This document shows positions 35,338 through 44,093 of a stretch of 64,000 nucleotides of DNA, in pieces. How positions within the stretch are numbered: position 1 is the first letter of the stretch; each line of letters starts with the position of its first letter. The position numbers were made by a program, and so were the translations under genes. This DNA is from Aureimonas sp. Leaf427 (GTDB taxonomy: Bacteria > Pseudomonadota > Alphaproteobacteria > Rhizobiales > Rhizobiaceae). The notes beneath the pieces were generated by a model that searched no databases, was not told the origin of the DNA, and saw nothing but the letters and a program-made list of their open reading frames with translations. The stretch spans positions 471,016-535,015 of the forward strand of contig NZ_LMQW01000001.1 in assembly GCF_001425485.1 (NCBI RefSeq), written 5' to 3'.

Positions 35338-35499
35338 ATGTCGCTCACAACGATCCTTCTCATCATCGTCATTCTGATCCTGATCGGCGTCTTTCCGGCC
35401 TGGCCGCATTCGCGCGGCTGGGGCTATGGGCCGAGCGGCCTTCTCGGCGTGATCGTGGTCGTGGTGCTGATCCTCATCCTCGTTCGCGGCGGGGTCTGA
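35338..35499 (+). CDS. DUF3309 small membrane protein
   Basis: A 53-residue protein almost entirely made of two hydrophobic segments ([19 protein letters not shown] and [18 protein letters not shown]) around a short turn, [10 protein letters not shown]. This is the DUF3309 layout, a widespread small inner-membrane protein of unknown function in alphaproteobacteria and other proteobacteria. ATG at 35338 follows GAGGA at good spacing; the in-frame start at 35284 is less likely. It is monocistronic, with an EcfG-like promoter just upstream, so a role in general stress is possible but inferred. Confidence 0.9.
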   Translation: MSLTTILLIIVILILIGVFPAWPHSRGWGYGPSGLLGVIVVVVLILILVRGGV

Positions 35500-35571
35500 C
35501 CGGCCGAGCCCCCCTCAGCCGAGCGGCGCAGGGGGGTTCTTCGTCTCGTCCAGCGAAGAGGCGGACCGGCG

Positions 35572-36792
35572 TCAGGCGCCGGCCCGGTCGTCCGCCGCGG
35601 CGAGCAGACGGGCGGCGAGCGCGACGCCTGCCAGCCCCACCGCGAGCCCGAGGAAGATCGGCCCGAAGCCGAAATGCTCGGCCACGAAGCCGATCGCCGA
35701 GGGCGCGACGAGAATGCCGGAATAGCCGAACGTGGTGACGACCGACATGCCGACGCCCTTGGGAAGATCGCGCAGATTGCCCGCCGCCGAGAAGGCGATC
35801 GGCACGATGTTGGCAAGGCCGACGCCCATCAGCGCATAGCCCAGGAGCGCGACGGGCACGGAGGACGCCGCCGCGATCAGGAGCAGTCCCGCCACGCCGA
35901 AGACGGCCGAGCCCCGCACGGTGCGCACCGCGCCGAAGCGGTTTCGAATTCCGTCGCCGGCAAAGCGCAGGACGGCCATGGAGGCCGCGAGCGCGGCGAA
36001 GGCGAGGCCCGAGACGGCCGCCTCCGCCTCCAGGCTCTCGCGGAGATAGATCGCGCTCCAGTCGATGGCGACGCCTTCGGGAATCATCGCGGCCAGCGCG
36101 ACGAGACCGACCGCCACCGCCCGGCCATAGGCGGCGAGCCCGCCCTGCGAGGCGGTGGCCTCCCTGGTTTCAGCCGATGCAGGCTCCGGCCCGTCCGCCA
36201 GCGCGGAGCGCCAGACCGGCAGGAGGAGAAGCGCGATGACCGCGCCGACGATCAGCCCATGCGCCGTGCCGCCGAGCCCGGCGATGGCAAAGCCCCCGAG
36301 GGTCGCGCCGAGAAGGCCGCCGATGCTCCAGAACCCGTGACAGGCGGAGGTGATGGCCTGATCCATGCGCCGCTCGACCGCGACCGCATTGACGTTCATC
36401 GCGACATCCATGCCCCCCGTCGTCACGCCGGCCAGAAGGATGGCCGCGACGCCGAGCGGCACGCTGCCGACCAGCGCCAGCGCGGGCATGGCCGCGATCA
36501 TCGCCAGATGCAGAGCGAGCATCGGCCCGCGCGAGCCGCCCTTGGCGATCATCCGGCCGACGAGCGGCATCGCGCCGACCGCGCCGAGGCCGAAGGCGAG
36601 GATCATCAGGCCGAGCTCGGGCTTGGAGAGATCGAGCCGGGCGGCGAACAGCGGGATCTGCGGCGCCCAGCTTCCGATGAGAAAGCCGTTGGCGAGAAAG
36701 GCGGCGGAAACGGCGATGCGCTCGGCCGGCCAGGACCCTGCGGCGATGCCCCGCGCGGGAGCCGCCTCGGTCGCGGAATAGGTGTCGGTCAC
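35572..36792 (-). CDS. Major facilitator superfamily transporter
   Basis: A 406-residue, 12-helix MFS protein. The first half has GSWAPQIPLFAARL and LGAVGAMPLVGRMIAKGGSR, a loop 2-3 motif. The second half includes WSAIYLRESL and DGIRNRFGAVRTVR. It resembles the YbjJ/FucP-like group of putative sugar or fosmidomycin-type transporters, but the substrate is not readable. The GTG at 36792 overlaps the stop of the upstream DeoR gene (GTGA) and has GAGGAG nine bases before it. Cotranscription with a DeoR/GlpR-type sugar-phosphate-responsive repressor suggests a carbohydrate or sugar-derived substrate. Confidence 0.87.
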   Translation of the reverse strand: MTDTYSATEAAPARGIAAGSWPAERIAVSAAFLANGFLIGSWAPQIPLFAARLDLSKPELGLMILAFGLGAVGAMPLVGRMIAKGGSRGPMLALHLAMIAAMPALALVGSVPLGVAAILLAGVTTGGMDVAMNVNAVAVERRMDQAITSACHGFWSIGGLLGATLGGFAIAGLGGTAHGLIVGAVIALLLLPVWRSALADGPEPASAETREATASQGGLAAYGRAVAVGLVALAAMIPEGVAIDWSAIYLRESLEAEAAVSGLAFAALAASMAVLRFAGDGIRNRFGAVRTVRGSAVFGVAGLLLIAAASSVPVALLGYALMGVGLANIVPIAFSAAGNLRDLPKGVGMSVVTTFGYSGILVAPSAIGFVAEHFGFGPIFLGLAVGLAGVALAARLLAAADDRAGA

Positions 36793-37745
36793 GATGACAT
36801 CTCCTCGGAGCCCCCGGATGCTTCGATCGGGAAGGGCTTCAGAATGGGCAAGGGCGCCGGGATGGCCTGGGTGGCCCGTCCGGCAGGTAGCTTGCGGGAG
36901 CGGCGCAGGCCGGCCGTCTCGGCGGGCGGCAGGGGCTCGGCGGTGGCCACCGGCAGGCCGCGCGCCTCGAAAGGCGCAAGCCGCTCCGCGCCGCAATCGG
37001 CTTCGACGACGAGGCGCGAAATGCGGTCGGCGGGAACGACGTGGAAGGCCGCGGCCGTGCCGAGCTTCTCGTTGGTCGCCGCCACGAGGATCGTCGCGCT
37101 CCGCAGGGCGGCGGCGGCCTTCAGTTCGGCTTCCTCGAAGACATGCGCCGTGACGCCCGCCACCGCATCGACGCCGCAGGCGCCGAGCACGAGGGCGGCG
37201 AAGCGGAAGCGCTCGAGATCGCGCAGCGCCTGCGGCCCGAGGCAGGCCCCGCTCGCGATATCGAGCCGCCCGCCGACGACGATGATCTCGAAACCCGTTC
37301 GGCTCGCCAGCAGCGAGGCGATCGCCGGCGCGTTGGTCACGACCGTCAGCCCCGCCTGGGCCGGCAAGGCGGCAGCGACCGCCAGATTGGTCGAGCCGGC
37401 ATCGAGAAAGATGCACGAACCCGGCGCAATCGTGCAGACCAGCGCCCGCGCCAGCGCCGCTTTGCGGAGCGCCCCCTGCGCCACCCGCTGATCGATCGTG
37501 CCTCCGTCCGGCGCCGCCGGCAGCGCGCCACCGTAGACCCGCCGGCAAAGCCCCTCCGCCGCCATCTCGCGCAGATCGCGCCGAACGGTATCCTCCGACA
37601 CGCCGAAGCGCATCGCGAGATCGCCGGCCACGACCCGCCCGTCCCGAGCCAGCATCGCCGCGATCTCCGCCTGCCGCTGTCCGGCCAATCGGATGGCATT
37701 GGAATTTGAATCGTGCATCATCGTGCACGGTTTGTCAGATGGCAT
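36789..37745 (-). CDS. DeoR/GlpR-family transcriptional regulator
   Basis: A 318-residue regulator. The N-terminal winged helix is RQAEIAAMLARDGRVVAGDLAMRFGVSEDTVRRDLREMAAEGLCRRVYGGAL. The C-terminal DeoR sensor domain has IFLDAGSTNLAVAAALP, VVTNAPAIASLL, VVGGRLD and LGACGVDAVAGVTA, which bind phosphorylated sugars in this family. The last 50 residues are Pro-rich and extra. Start is uncertain: ATG at 37745 lacks a ribosome site, and ATGs at 37721 and 37718 lie inside a small palindrome that may be its own operator. It heads a two-gene operon with the MFS transporter and probably controls it. Confidence 0.87.
   Translation of the reverse strand: MPSDKPCTMMHDSNSNAIRLAGQRQAEIAAMLARDGRVVAGDLAMRFGVSEDTVRRDLREMAAEGLCRRVYGGALPAAPDGGTIDQRVAQGALRKAALARALVCTIAPGSCIFLDAGSTNLAVAAALPAQAGLTVVTNAPAIASLLASRTGFEIIVVGGRLDIASGACLGPQALRDLERFRFAALVLGACGVDAVAGVTAHVFEEAELKAAAALRSATILVAATNEKLGTAAAFHVVPADRISRLVVEADCGAERLAPFEARGLPVATAEPLPPAETAGLRRSRKLPAGRATQAIPAPLPILKPFPIEASGGSEEMSS
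37712..37729. promoter_or_regulatory. Possible operator at DeoR start
   Basis: CGTGCA, six bases, TGCACG is a perfect inverted repeat, which also contains the direct repeat TCGTGCA (37711-37717 and 37721-37727). It overlaps the alternative start codons of the DeoR gene, a position expected for autoregulation. No binding evidence. Confidence 0.35.
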
Positions 37746-37794
37746 GGGACGATGTCAATCCGCGAAGGCGCGACAGGCTCGCGCCCTGCAAGAT

Positions 37795-37960
37795 CATCCG
37801 ATCCCTCCTCACGGGGAGATGTCCGGCGGGACAGAGGGGGTGCCTCCCGCCGACGCCCCGATTGGAAACCACATCGCGAGGCGGCATCCAAGCTTCGTGC
37901 GAGACGCCACCTCTGCCTGCAGGCATCTTCCCCGCAATAGGGGAGATCAGGCCAACCTCC
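37795..37960. repeat. RIME-like intergenic repeat, copy 1
   Basis: Starts with CTCACGGGGAGATGTCCGGC and GACAGAGGGGGTGCC and ends with the inverse set CCACCTCTGCCTGC and CTTCCCCGCAATAGGGGAGA. So it is an inverted repeat with a central part containing GGAAACCA and GCGAGGCGGC. The pattern is typical of the mosaic repeats found between genes in Rhizobiales. No coding potential. Confidence 0.8.
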
Positions 37961-38032
37961 CGGCGGCCGAGGTCCCGTCGCGGCCCAAGGCTCTTCTCGC
38001 GAAGGTCGAGACCGCGCAGAACCGCCAAAGCT

Positions 38033-38205
38033 GCCGATCTCCACCCTTGCGGGGGAGATGTCCGGCAGGACAGAGGGGGGTGCCTCCCGCAAACGCTTCA
38101 GTCGGAAACCATAGCGCGAGGCGGCCATCAACGTTCGTGCGAGGCACCCCCCTCTGCCTGCCGGCATCTCCCCCGCAAGGGGAGAGATCAGGCCGACCTC
38201 CAAGC
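38033..38205. repeat. RIME-like intergenic repeat, copy 2
   Basis: A direct copy of the 37795-37960 element: GCGGGGGAGATGTCCGGC, GACAGAGGGGGGTGCC, the centre GGAAACCATAGCGCGAGGCGG, then CACCCCCCTCTGCCTGCC and TCCCCCGCAAGGGGAGA. Better conserved palindrome than copy 1. It could fold into a hairpin of about 150 bases. Confidence 0.82.
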
Positions 38206-38296
38206 GATTGCGATTCGTCGCCGGCGCAAGGGGACTTCGAGACCGAGCGCGTCCGACTCTTCGGACCGAAGGCGCAGCCCCTTGCAGAACCTGGTT

Positions 38297-38345
38297 CTTC
38301 TCCCCTGCGGGGAGAAGTGGCCGGCAGGCCGATGAGGGGCATGCC
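38297..38345. repeat. Partial RIME-like element
   Basis: TTCTCCCCTGCGGGGAGAAG (a perfect short palindrome, 38298-38317) followed by TGGCCGGCAGGCCGATGAGG. It is a related half-element without the inverted partner. It lies about 100 bases after the pyruvate carboxylase stop and may help end that transcript. Confidence 0.65.
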
Positions 38346-38451
38346 ATCGGGTTGAGGATGCGCCGCCGCCTCGGGCGTCGCTCCCTCATCCCCGAGCCCG
38401 CCGAGAGCGCCGGACCTCTTCCGGCGCGAGGTCACGCTCCCCGTATACCCC

Positions 38452-41400
38452 TCAAGCCGCTTTGAACGACACCAGCAGGTCCTTCGCGTCGATCTGGTCG
38501 CCGACCTTGACGTTGACGGCGTCGATCGTGCCGTCGCGGTCGGCGTGGAGGGCGGTTTCCATCTTCATGGCTTCGATGGAAAGGAGCACGTCGCCGGACT
38601 TGACGTTCTGGCCGGGCGCGACGGCGAGGGTGGAGACGACGCCGGGCATGGGCGCGCCGACATGGTTCGTGTTGCCCGGCTCGACCTTGGGCTTGGCGGC
38701 GGAGGCGCCCGTCCGGTTGCGGTCGGGGACCTTCACCCGGCGCGGCTGGCCGTTCAGCTCGAAGAAGACGGTGCGCAGGCCCTTGTCGTTGGTCTCGCCG
38801 AAGCCGAGGCAGCGCACGACCAGCGTCTTGCCGCGCTCAAGATCGATCAACACCTCCTCCTCCTGCTCGATGCCGTAGAAATAGCTGGGCGTCGGCAGGC
38901 CGCTGACGGGGCCGTAAAGCTCCTGCGCGGCATGGAAGTCGGTGAAGACCTTCGGATACATGAGGTAGGAGGCGAAGGCCTGGTCGTCGAGCTTGGCGCC
39001 GAGCTTCTCCTCGATCTTGGCCCGTTCGGCCGCAAGGTCGGCCTCCGCGATCAGCGAGCCCGGCCGGACCGTGATCGGCGCCTCGCCCTTCAGCACCTTC
39101 TTCTGCAGCGCCTGCGGCCAGCCGCCAGCCGGCTGCCCGAGATCGCCGCGCAGCATGGAGACGACGCTTTCGGGGAAGGCGAGATCCTTGGCGGGGTCCT
39201 CGACCTCGGCCACGGAAAGATCTTGGCTCACCATCATCAGCGCCATGTCGCCGACGACCTTGGAGGACGGCGTCACCTTCACGATGTCGCCGAACATCTG
39301 GTTCACGTCCGCATAGGTCTGCGCGACCGCGTGCCAGCGCGTGTCGAGGCCGAGCGAGCGGGCCTGCTCCTTCAGGTTGGTGAACTGGCCGCCAGGCATC
39401 TCGTGGAGATAGACCTCCGAGGCCGGACCCTTGAGATCGCTCTCGAAGGCCGAATACTGGTGGCGCACGGCCTCCCAGTAGAAGCTGATCCGCCGGATCG
39501 CGTCCTGGTCGAGGCCGGGATCGCGCTCCGAGCCGCGCAGCGCCTCGTTCAAGGAGCCGAGGCAGGGCTGCGACGTGTTGCCGGAGAAGGCGTCCATCGC
39601 CGCGTCGATCGCATCGACCCCGGCATCGACCGCCGCCAGGATCGTCGCCGCCGCGATGCCGGACGTGTCGTGCGTGTGGAAATGGATGGGCAGGCCCACC
39701 TCCTCGCGCAGCGCCTTGAAGAGGACGCGCGCGGCGGCGGGCTTCAGGAGGCCCGCCATGTCCTTGACGCCGAGGATATGCGCGCCGGCCGCCTCCATCT
39801 CCTTGGCAAGGCCCACATAGTATTTGAGGTCGTATTTCGGCCGCGAAGCGTCAAGGAGATCGGCGGTGTAGCAGATCGCGCCCTCGCAGAGCTTGTCGGC
39901 CTCGCGTACCGCGTCGATCGAGACGCGCATGTTCTCGACCCAGTTCAGGCAGTCGAAGACGCGGAAGAGATCGACCCCGCCCTTGGCCGCCTCACGCACG
40001 AAGAGCTTCACGACATTGTCGGGATAGTTGGTGTAGCCGACGCCGTTCGAGCCGCGCAGCAGCATCTGGAGAAGGATGTTCGGAGCGCGCTCGCGGATCA
40101 GCGCGAGCCGCTCCCACGGGTCCTCCGTGAGGAAGCGCATGGCGACGTCGAAGGTCGCCCCGCCCCAGCATTCGAGGCTCAGAAGCTGCGGCAGCGAGCG
40201 CGCATAGGCATCCGCCACGGCGACGATGTCATGGGTGCGCACGCGCGTCGCCAGCAGCGACTGGTGGCCGTCGCGCATCGTCGTGTCGGTGACGAGCACC
40301 TGCGGCTGGGCGCGCATCCAGGCGGCGAAGCCGACGGGGCCCAGCTCCTCCAGCTTCTGGCGCGTGCCCGGCAGGATCGGCTGGTGGAAGACCGGCGGCA
40401 CGGGCAGCGCCAGATCCTTGCTCGGCTTCGGCCGCGAGCGCGTCTCGGGATGGCCGTTGATCGTGACGTCGGCGAGATAGGTCAGGAGCTTCGTCGCGCG
40501 GTCGCGGCGCTTCACCTGCGCGAAGAGCTCCGGCGTCGTGTCGATGAACTTCGTCGTGTAGGAATTGTCGCGAAACTTCGGATGCGTGATGATCGCTTCG
40601 AGGAAGGTGAGGTTCGTCGCGACGCCGCGGATGCGGAACTCGCGCAGCGCCCGGTCCATGCGCGCGATCGCCTCCTCCGGGCTCGGCGCCCAGGCGGTGA
40701 TCTTCTCCAGAAGCGGATCGTAGAAGCGCGTGATGACGGCGCCCGAATAGGCCGTGCCGCCGTCGAGCCGGATGCCGAAGCCCGTCGCGCCGCGATAGGC
40801 GGTGATGCGGCCGTAGTCGGGAATGAAATTGTGCTCGGGGTCCTCGGTCGTGATGCGGCACTGGAGGGCATGGCCGTTCAGCCGGATGTCCTCCTGGCGC
40901 GGCACGCCTGATTCCGGCGTGCCGATCGCGTGTCCGTCGAGGATGTGGATCTGCGCCTTCACGATGTCGATGCCCGTGACGACCTCCGTCACCGTGTGCT
41001 CGACCTGGATGCGCGGGTTCACCTCGATGAAGTAGAACGCGCCCGTATCGGCATCCATCAGGAACTCGACGGTGCCCGCGCCGACATAGGCCGTGGCCTC
41101 CGCGAGCTTTCGCGCGTAGCCGGCAAGCTCGCGGCGTCGCGTGTCGTCGAGATAGGGCGCGGGCGCGCGCTCCACGACCTTCTGGTTGCGGCGCTGGATG
41201 GAGCAGTCGCGCTCGAAGAGATCGACGACGTTGCCATGCGTGTCGCCGAGAATCTGCACCTCGACGTGCCGGGCGCGCTCGACGAGCTTCTCGAGATAGA
41301 CCTCGTCCTTGCCGAAGGCGGCCTTGGCCTCGCGCTTGCCCTCGATGACCTCGCGCTCAAGGTCCTTCTCCTCGCGCACGGCGCGCATGCCGCGCCCGCC

Positions 41401-41913
41401 GCCGCCCCAGGAGGCCTTCAGCATGACGGGATAGCCGATCTCGGCGGCCATCCGCCGGACCTCGTCCATGTCGTCCGGCAAGGGATCGGTCGCGGGCACC
41501 ACGGGCACGCCGACCTCGATGGCGAGATTGCGCGCCTGGACCTTGTTGCCGAGCCGGCGCATCGTGTCGCCGGTCGGGCCGATGAAGGTGAGGCCGGCCT
41601 CCTTGCAGGCGTCCACGAATTCCGGGCTCTCCGACAGGAGGCCGTAGCCCGGATGGATCGCGTCGGCGCCCGACAGCTTGGCGACGCGGATGATCTCCTC
41701 GATCGAGAGATAGCTCTCGATCGGGCCCAGATCCTTCTTCAGATGCGGCCCCCGCCCGACCTGATAGCTCTCGTCGGCCTTGAACCGGTGCAGCGCGAGC
41801 TTGTCCTCCTCCGCCCAGATGGCCACCGTCTTGAGACCGAGCTCGTTGGCGGCACGAAAGACGCGGATCGCGATTTCGGAACGGTTCGCCACGAGAATTT
41901 TGCGGATGGTCAA
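38452..41913 (-). CDS. pyc: Pyruvate carboxylase
   Basis: An 1153-residue single-chain biotin enzyme that carboxylates pyruvate to oxaloacetate, refilling the TCA cycle. Domains in order are biotin carboxylase (IRKILVANRSEIAIRVFRA, GGGGRGMR ATP-binding loop, EVNPRIQVEHTVTE), carboxyltransferase (TTMRDGHQSLLATRVRT, MAGLLKPAAA, HTHDTSG), the allosteric/PYC domain, and the C-terminal biotinyl domain with Lys1117 in EAMKM. Full length and intact. The start codon is TTG at 41913, preceded by GGGGGC; an ATG is not available at the conserved N-terminus. It is divergent from the RHH gene, with 148 bases between. Confidence 0.96.
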   Translation of the reverse strand: MTIRKILVANRSEIAIRVFRAANELGLKTVAIWAEEDKLALHRFKADESYQVGRGPHLKKDLGPIESYLSIEEIIRVAKLSGADAIHPGYGLLSESPEFVDACKEAGLTFIGPTGDTMRRLGNKVQARNLAIEVGVPVVPATDPLPDDMDEVRRMAAEIGYPVMLKASWGGGGRGMRAVREEKDLEREVIEGKREAKAAFGKDEVYLEKLVERARHVEVQILGDTHGNVVDLFERDCSIQRRNQKVVERAPAPYLDDTRRRELAGYARKLAEATAYVGAGTVEFLMDADTGAFYFIEVNPRIQVEHTVTEVVTGIDIVKAQIHILDGHAIGTPESGVPRQEDIRLNGHALQCRITTEDPEHNFIPDYGRITAYRGATGFGIRLDGGTAYSGAVITRFYDPLLEKITAWAPSPEEAIARMDRALREFRIRGVATNLTFLEAIITHPKFRDNSYTTKFIDTTPELFAQVKRRDRATKLLTYLADVTINGHPETRSRPKPSKDLALPVPPVFHQPILPGTRQKLEELGPVGFAAWMRAQPQVLVTDTTMRDGHQSLLATRVRTHDIVAVADAYARSLPQLLSLECWGGATFDVAMRFLTEDPWERLALIRERAPNILLQMLLRGSNGVGYTNYPDNVVKLFVREAAKGGVDLFRVFDCLNWVENMRVSIDAVREADKLCEGAICYTADLLDASRPKYDLKYYVGLAKEMEAAGAHILGVKDMAGLLKPAAARVLFKALREEVGLPIHFHTHDTSGIAAATILAAVDAGVDAIDAAMDAFSGNTSQPCLGSLNEALRGSERDPGLDQDAIRRISFYWEAVRHQYSAFESDLKGPASEVYLHEMPGGQFTNLKEQARSLGLDTRWHAVAQTYADVNQMFGDIVKVTPSSKVVGDMALMMVSQDLSVAEVEDPAKDLAFPESVVSMLRGDLGQPAGGWPQALQKKVLKGEAPITVRPGSLIAEADLAAERAKIEEKLGAKLDDQAFASYLMYPKVFTDFHAAQELYGPVSGLPTPSYFYGIEQEEEVLIDLERGKTLVVRCLGFGETNDKGLRTVFFELNGQPRRVKVPDRNRTGASAAKPKVEPGNTNHVGAPMPGVVSTLAVAPGQNVKSGDVLLSIEAMKMETALHADRDGTIDAVNVKVGDQIDAKDLLVSFKAA

Positions 41914-41996
41914 GCTCTAGCCCCCAGAAGATCAATACCCGGCTGCGAGCTAACGCCAAGTCGCAGACGGTTGCAATGCAGCACGGAAAGGAGATT

Positions 41997-42037
41997 GTCT
42001 GGAAGCGGGAATGGCGGAATATGGAATCGTTCCAGAC
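41997..42037. promoter_or_regulatory. Inverted repeat upstream of RHH gene
   Basis: GTCTGGAA (41997-42004) and TTCCAGAC (42030-42037) are perfect 8-base inverted arms 25 bases apart, in the pyc/RHH divergent space just before the RHH ribosome site. It could be an operator for the RHH protein or an mRNA hairpin. Function is a guess. Confidence 0.35.
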
Positions 42038-42061
42038 GGGAGGCCGAGAGGGAGGATTGCC

Positions 42062-42355
42062 ATGTGTCACGTATTTTCCGGGATTGCGGTCGCCGAATAC
42101 GAGAGCGAGACGCGCTCGGTGCGTCTGGCCGGCTATTCCACCTCGATTCGCCTCGAGACCATGTACTGGCGCGTGCTGGAGGATCTGGCGCGGGAGCAGG
42201 GCATGACCCTGCCGCGCTTCCTCACCGTCCTCTACGAGGAGGTGCTGGAGATCCACGGCGAAGCGCGCAACTTCGCCTCGCTCCTGCGCTGCGCCTGCCT
42301 GCGCTCGGCCGAGATGGAGCGCGCCAAGAGCGTTCCGGTGCGCGTCGCGGCGTAG
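42062..42355 (+). CDS. Ribbon-helix-helix domain protein
   Basis: A 97-residue protein of the RHH_4 type, a small DNA-binding fold found in alphaproteobacteria. RSVRLAGYSTSIRLETMYWRVLEDLAREQGMTLPRFLTVLYEEV gives the strand (TSIRLE) and two helices. The N-terminal FSGIAVAEYESE and C-terminal ASLLRCACLRSAE are also typical. The ATG at 42062 has an excellent GGGAGGA site; an in-frame ATG at 42011 is inferior. It may regulate its own promoter or pyc through the inverted repeat at 41997-42037, but the family's targets are unknown. Confidence 0.85.
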   Translation: MCHVFSGIAVAEYESETRSVRLAGYSTSIRLETMYWRVLEDLAREQGMTLPRFLTVLYEEVLEIHGEARNFASLLRCACLRSAEMERAKSVPVRVAA

Positions 42356-42424
42356 GCGGAGCCTTCAGCCGGCCGGCACCGGCGGGCGGAAAGGGGCGCC
42401 GGTCGAAGCGCCCCTTCCAGGGTC

Positions 42425-43996
42425 CTACAGCTCTCCGCGGCTCATCCGCGTCGCGATATGGTCGGCCTGGCGCAGCGCCAGCGCCACGATCGTCAGCGTC
42501 GGGTTCTCGGCGGCGCCGGAGGTGAACTGCGAGCCGTCGGAGACGAAGAGGTTCGAAACGTCGTGCGTCTGGCCGAAGCGGTTGACGACGCCGTCGGCGG
42601 CCTTCTCGCTCATCCGGTTGGTGCCGAGATTGTGGGTCGAGGGATAGGGCGGCGTGTGGATCGTGCGGATCGCGCCGATCGAATCGTAGATCGCCGAGCC
42701 CTGCTTGTAGGCGTGGTCGCGCATCGCCGTGTCGTTCTCGTGGTCGTCGAAATGGACGGAGGCGATCGGCATGCCGAAGACGTCCTTGTCGTCGGCGGCG
42801 AGCGTGATGCGGTTCTCCTCGCGTGCCATGTCCTCGCCGACGATCCAGAGGCCGGCCAGATTCTTGTAGTTGTCGAGCGCGTCCGAGAAGTCGCGGCCCC
42901 ATTTCAGCGGGTCGAGGAAGGCGGCCATGAAGGGCAGGCCGAGCGACAGCGTCTCGAACTCGTAGCCGCCCGCAAACCCCCGGCTCGTGTCGTGCCGGGC
43001 CTCGTCGCGCACGATGCCGGCCATGGTCGTGCCGCGATACATGTGCACCGGCTTTTCGAAGAGCCCGTAGACCGAGCCGGTCGTGTGGCGCATGTAGTTC
43101 TTGCCGACCTGGCCCGACGAATTGGCGAGCCCGTCCGGAAACATCGTCGAATGCGAGTTGAGGAGCAGACGCGGGCTCTCGATCGAATTGCCGGCGACCG
43201 CGACGCCCCTCGCCTTCTGGCGCTGCTCGACGCCGTCGGCATCGGCATAGACGACGCCCGTCACCTTGCCTGCGTCGTCGTGCTCGATGCGAAGGACCTG
43301 GCAGGAGGGACGAACTTCGAGCTTGCCCGTCTCCTCGCCCTTCGGGATCTCGGCAACGAGCGTCGACCACTTGGCGCCGGACTTGCAGCCCTGGAAGCAG
43401 AAGCCGATCTGCAGACAGGACGAGCGCTCGTCGCGCGGCTCGGAATTGATCGCCATATGGCCGGTATGGACCTCCTTGTAGCCGATCTTCTTCGCGCCGG
43501 CCTCCAGCACCTTGAAATTGTTGTTGCCGGGAAGGCCGGGAATGCCGTTGGTGCGCGTCACGCCCATCCGGTCCTCCGCCTTGGCGTACCAGGGCTCCAT
43601 CTCCTTGAGATCGATCGGCCAGTCCATGAGATTGGCGCCGGCGATCTCGCCGTAATGGGTGCGCGTCTTGAACTCGTGCTCCTGGAAGCGGAGCGAGGCG
43701 CCGGCCCAGTGGACCGTCGAGCCGCCGACCGACTTAACGATCCAGGCCGGCAGGTTCGGAAAGCTCTTGGTGATGTCCCAGGAGCCCGAGGTCAGGCGCT
43801 TGTCCGTCCAGGCGAGCTGGGCGAAGCTGTCCCATTCGTCGTTGATGAAGTCCCAGGTCTCGTGCCGCTTGCCGGCTTCCAGGATGACGGTGTCGATGCC
43901 CTTGAGGGCGAGCTGCGTGCCGAGCGTGCCGCCGCCGGCACCCGAGCCGACGATGACGAAGACGCTGGAATCGTTGAGATCATAGGGTGCAGGCAT
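42425..43996 (-). CDS. GMC-family FAD oxidoreductase (second copy)
   Basis: A 523-residue flavoprotein of the gluconate/sorbitol dehydrogenase large-subunit type. FAD-binding GSGAGGGTLGTQLA is at residues about 17-30, then VGGSTVHWAGASLR, the cysteine cluster SSCLQIGFCFQGCKSGAK, and the C-terminal THNLGTNRMSEKAADGVV and NPTLTIVALALRQADHI. It has no signal peptide itself and is presumably exported with the Tat-signal small subunit encoded just upstream. It differs clearly from the other GMC protein at 8881-10410, so this is a paralogue rather than a recent duplication. ATG at 43996 follows GGGAGGA. Substrate unknown. Confidence 0.9.
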   Translation of the reverse strand: MPAPYDLNDSSVFVIVGSGAGGGTLGTQLALKGIDTVILEAGKRHETWDFINDEWDSFAQLAWTDKRLTSGSWDITKSFPNLPAWIVKSVGGSTVHWAGASLRFQEHEFKTRTHYGEIAGANLMDWPIDLKEMEPWYAKAEDRMGVTRTNGIPGLPGNNNFKVLEAGAKKIGYKEVHTGHMAINSEPRDERSSCLQIGFCFQGCKSGAKWSTLVAEIPKGEETGKLEVRPSCQVLRIEHDDAGKVTGVVYADADGVEQRQKARGVAVAGNSIESPRLLLNSHSTMFPDGLANSSGQVGKNYMRHTTGSVYGLFEKPVHMYRGTTMAGIVRDEARHDTSRGFAGGYEFETLSLGLPFMAAFLDPLKWGRDFSDALDNYKNLAGLWIVGEDMAREENRITLAADDKDVFGMPIASVHFDDHENDTAMRDHAYKQGSAIYDSIGAIRTIHTPPYPSTHNLGTNRMSEKAADGVVNRFGQTHDVSNLFVSDGSQFTSGAAENPTLTIVALALRQADHIATRMSRGEL

Positions 43997-44093
43997 GGGT
44001 CGAATCCTCCCGGGGCACGGGTCTGCCATCCGTCTTGATGCGGATTGGCCGAGCCGGCTCTGTCAAAATGCGATGGGGTGAAGCCGTGGCGGT

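Noticed and set aside
37795-38205. Possible CRISPR array
   Set aside because: Only two long palindromic units of about 165 bases are present; there are no regular short repeats and spacers and no cas genes.
38545-40911. 788-codon open frame antisense to pyruvate carboxylase
   Set aside because: Composition is Arg/Ala/Asp-rich without hydrophobic pattern or known motif, there is no ribosome site, and the opposite strand encodes a fully conserved enzyme. It is a GC-rich codon shadow.
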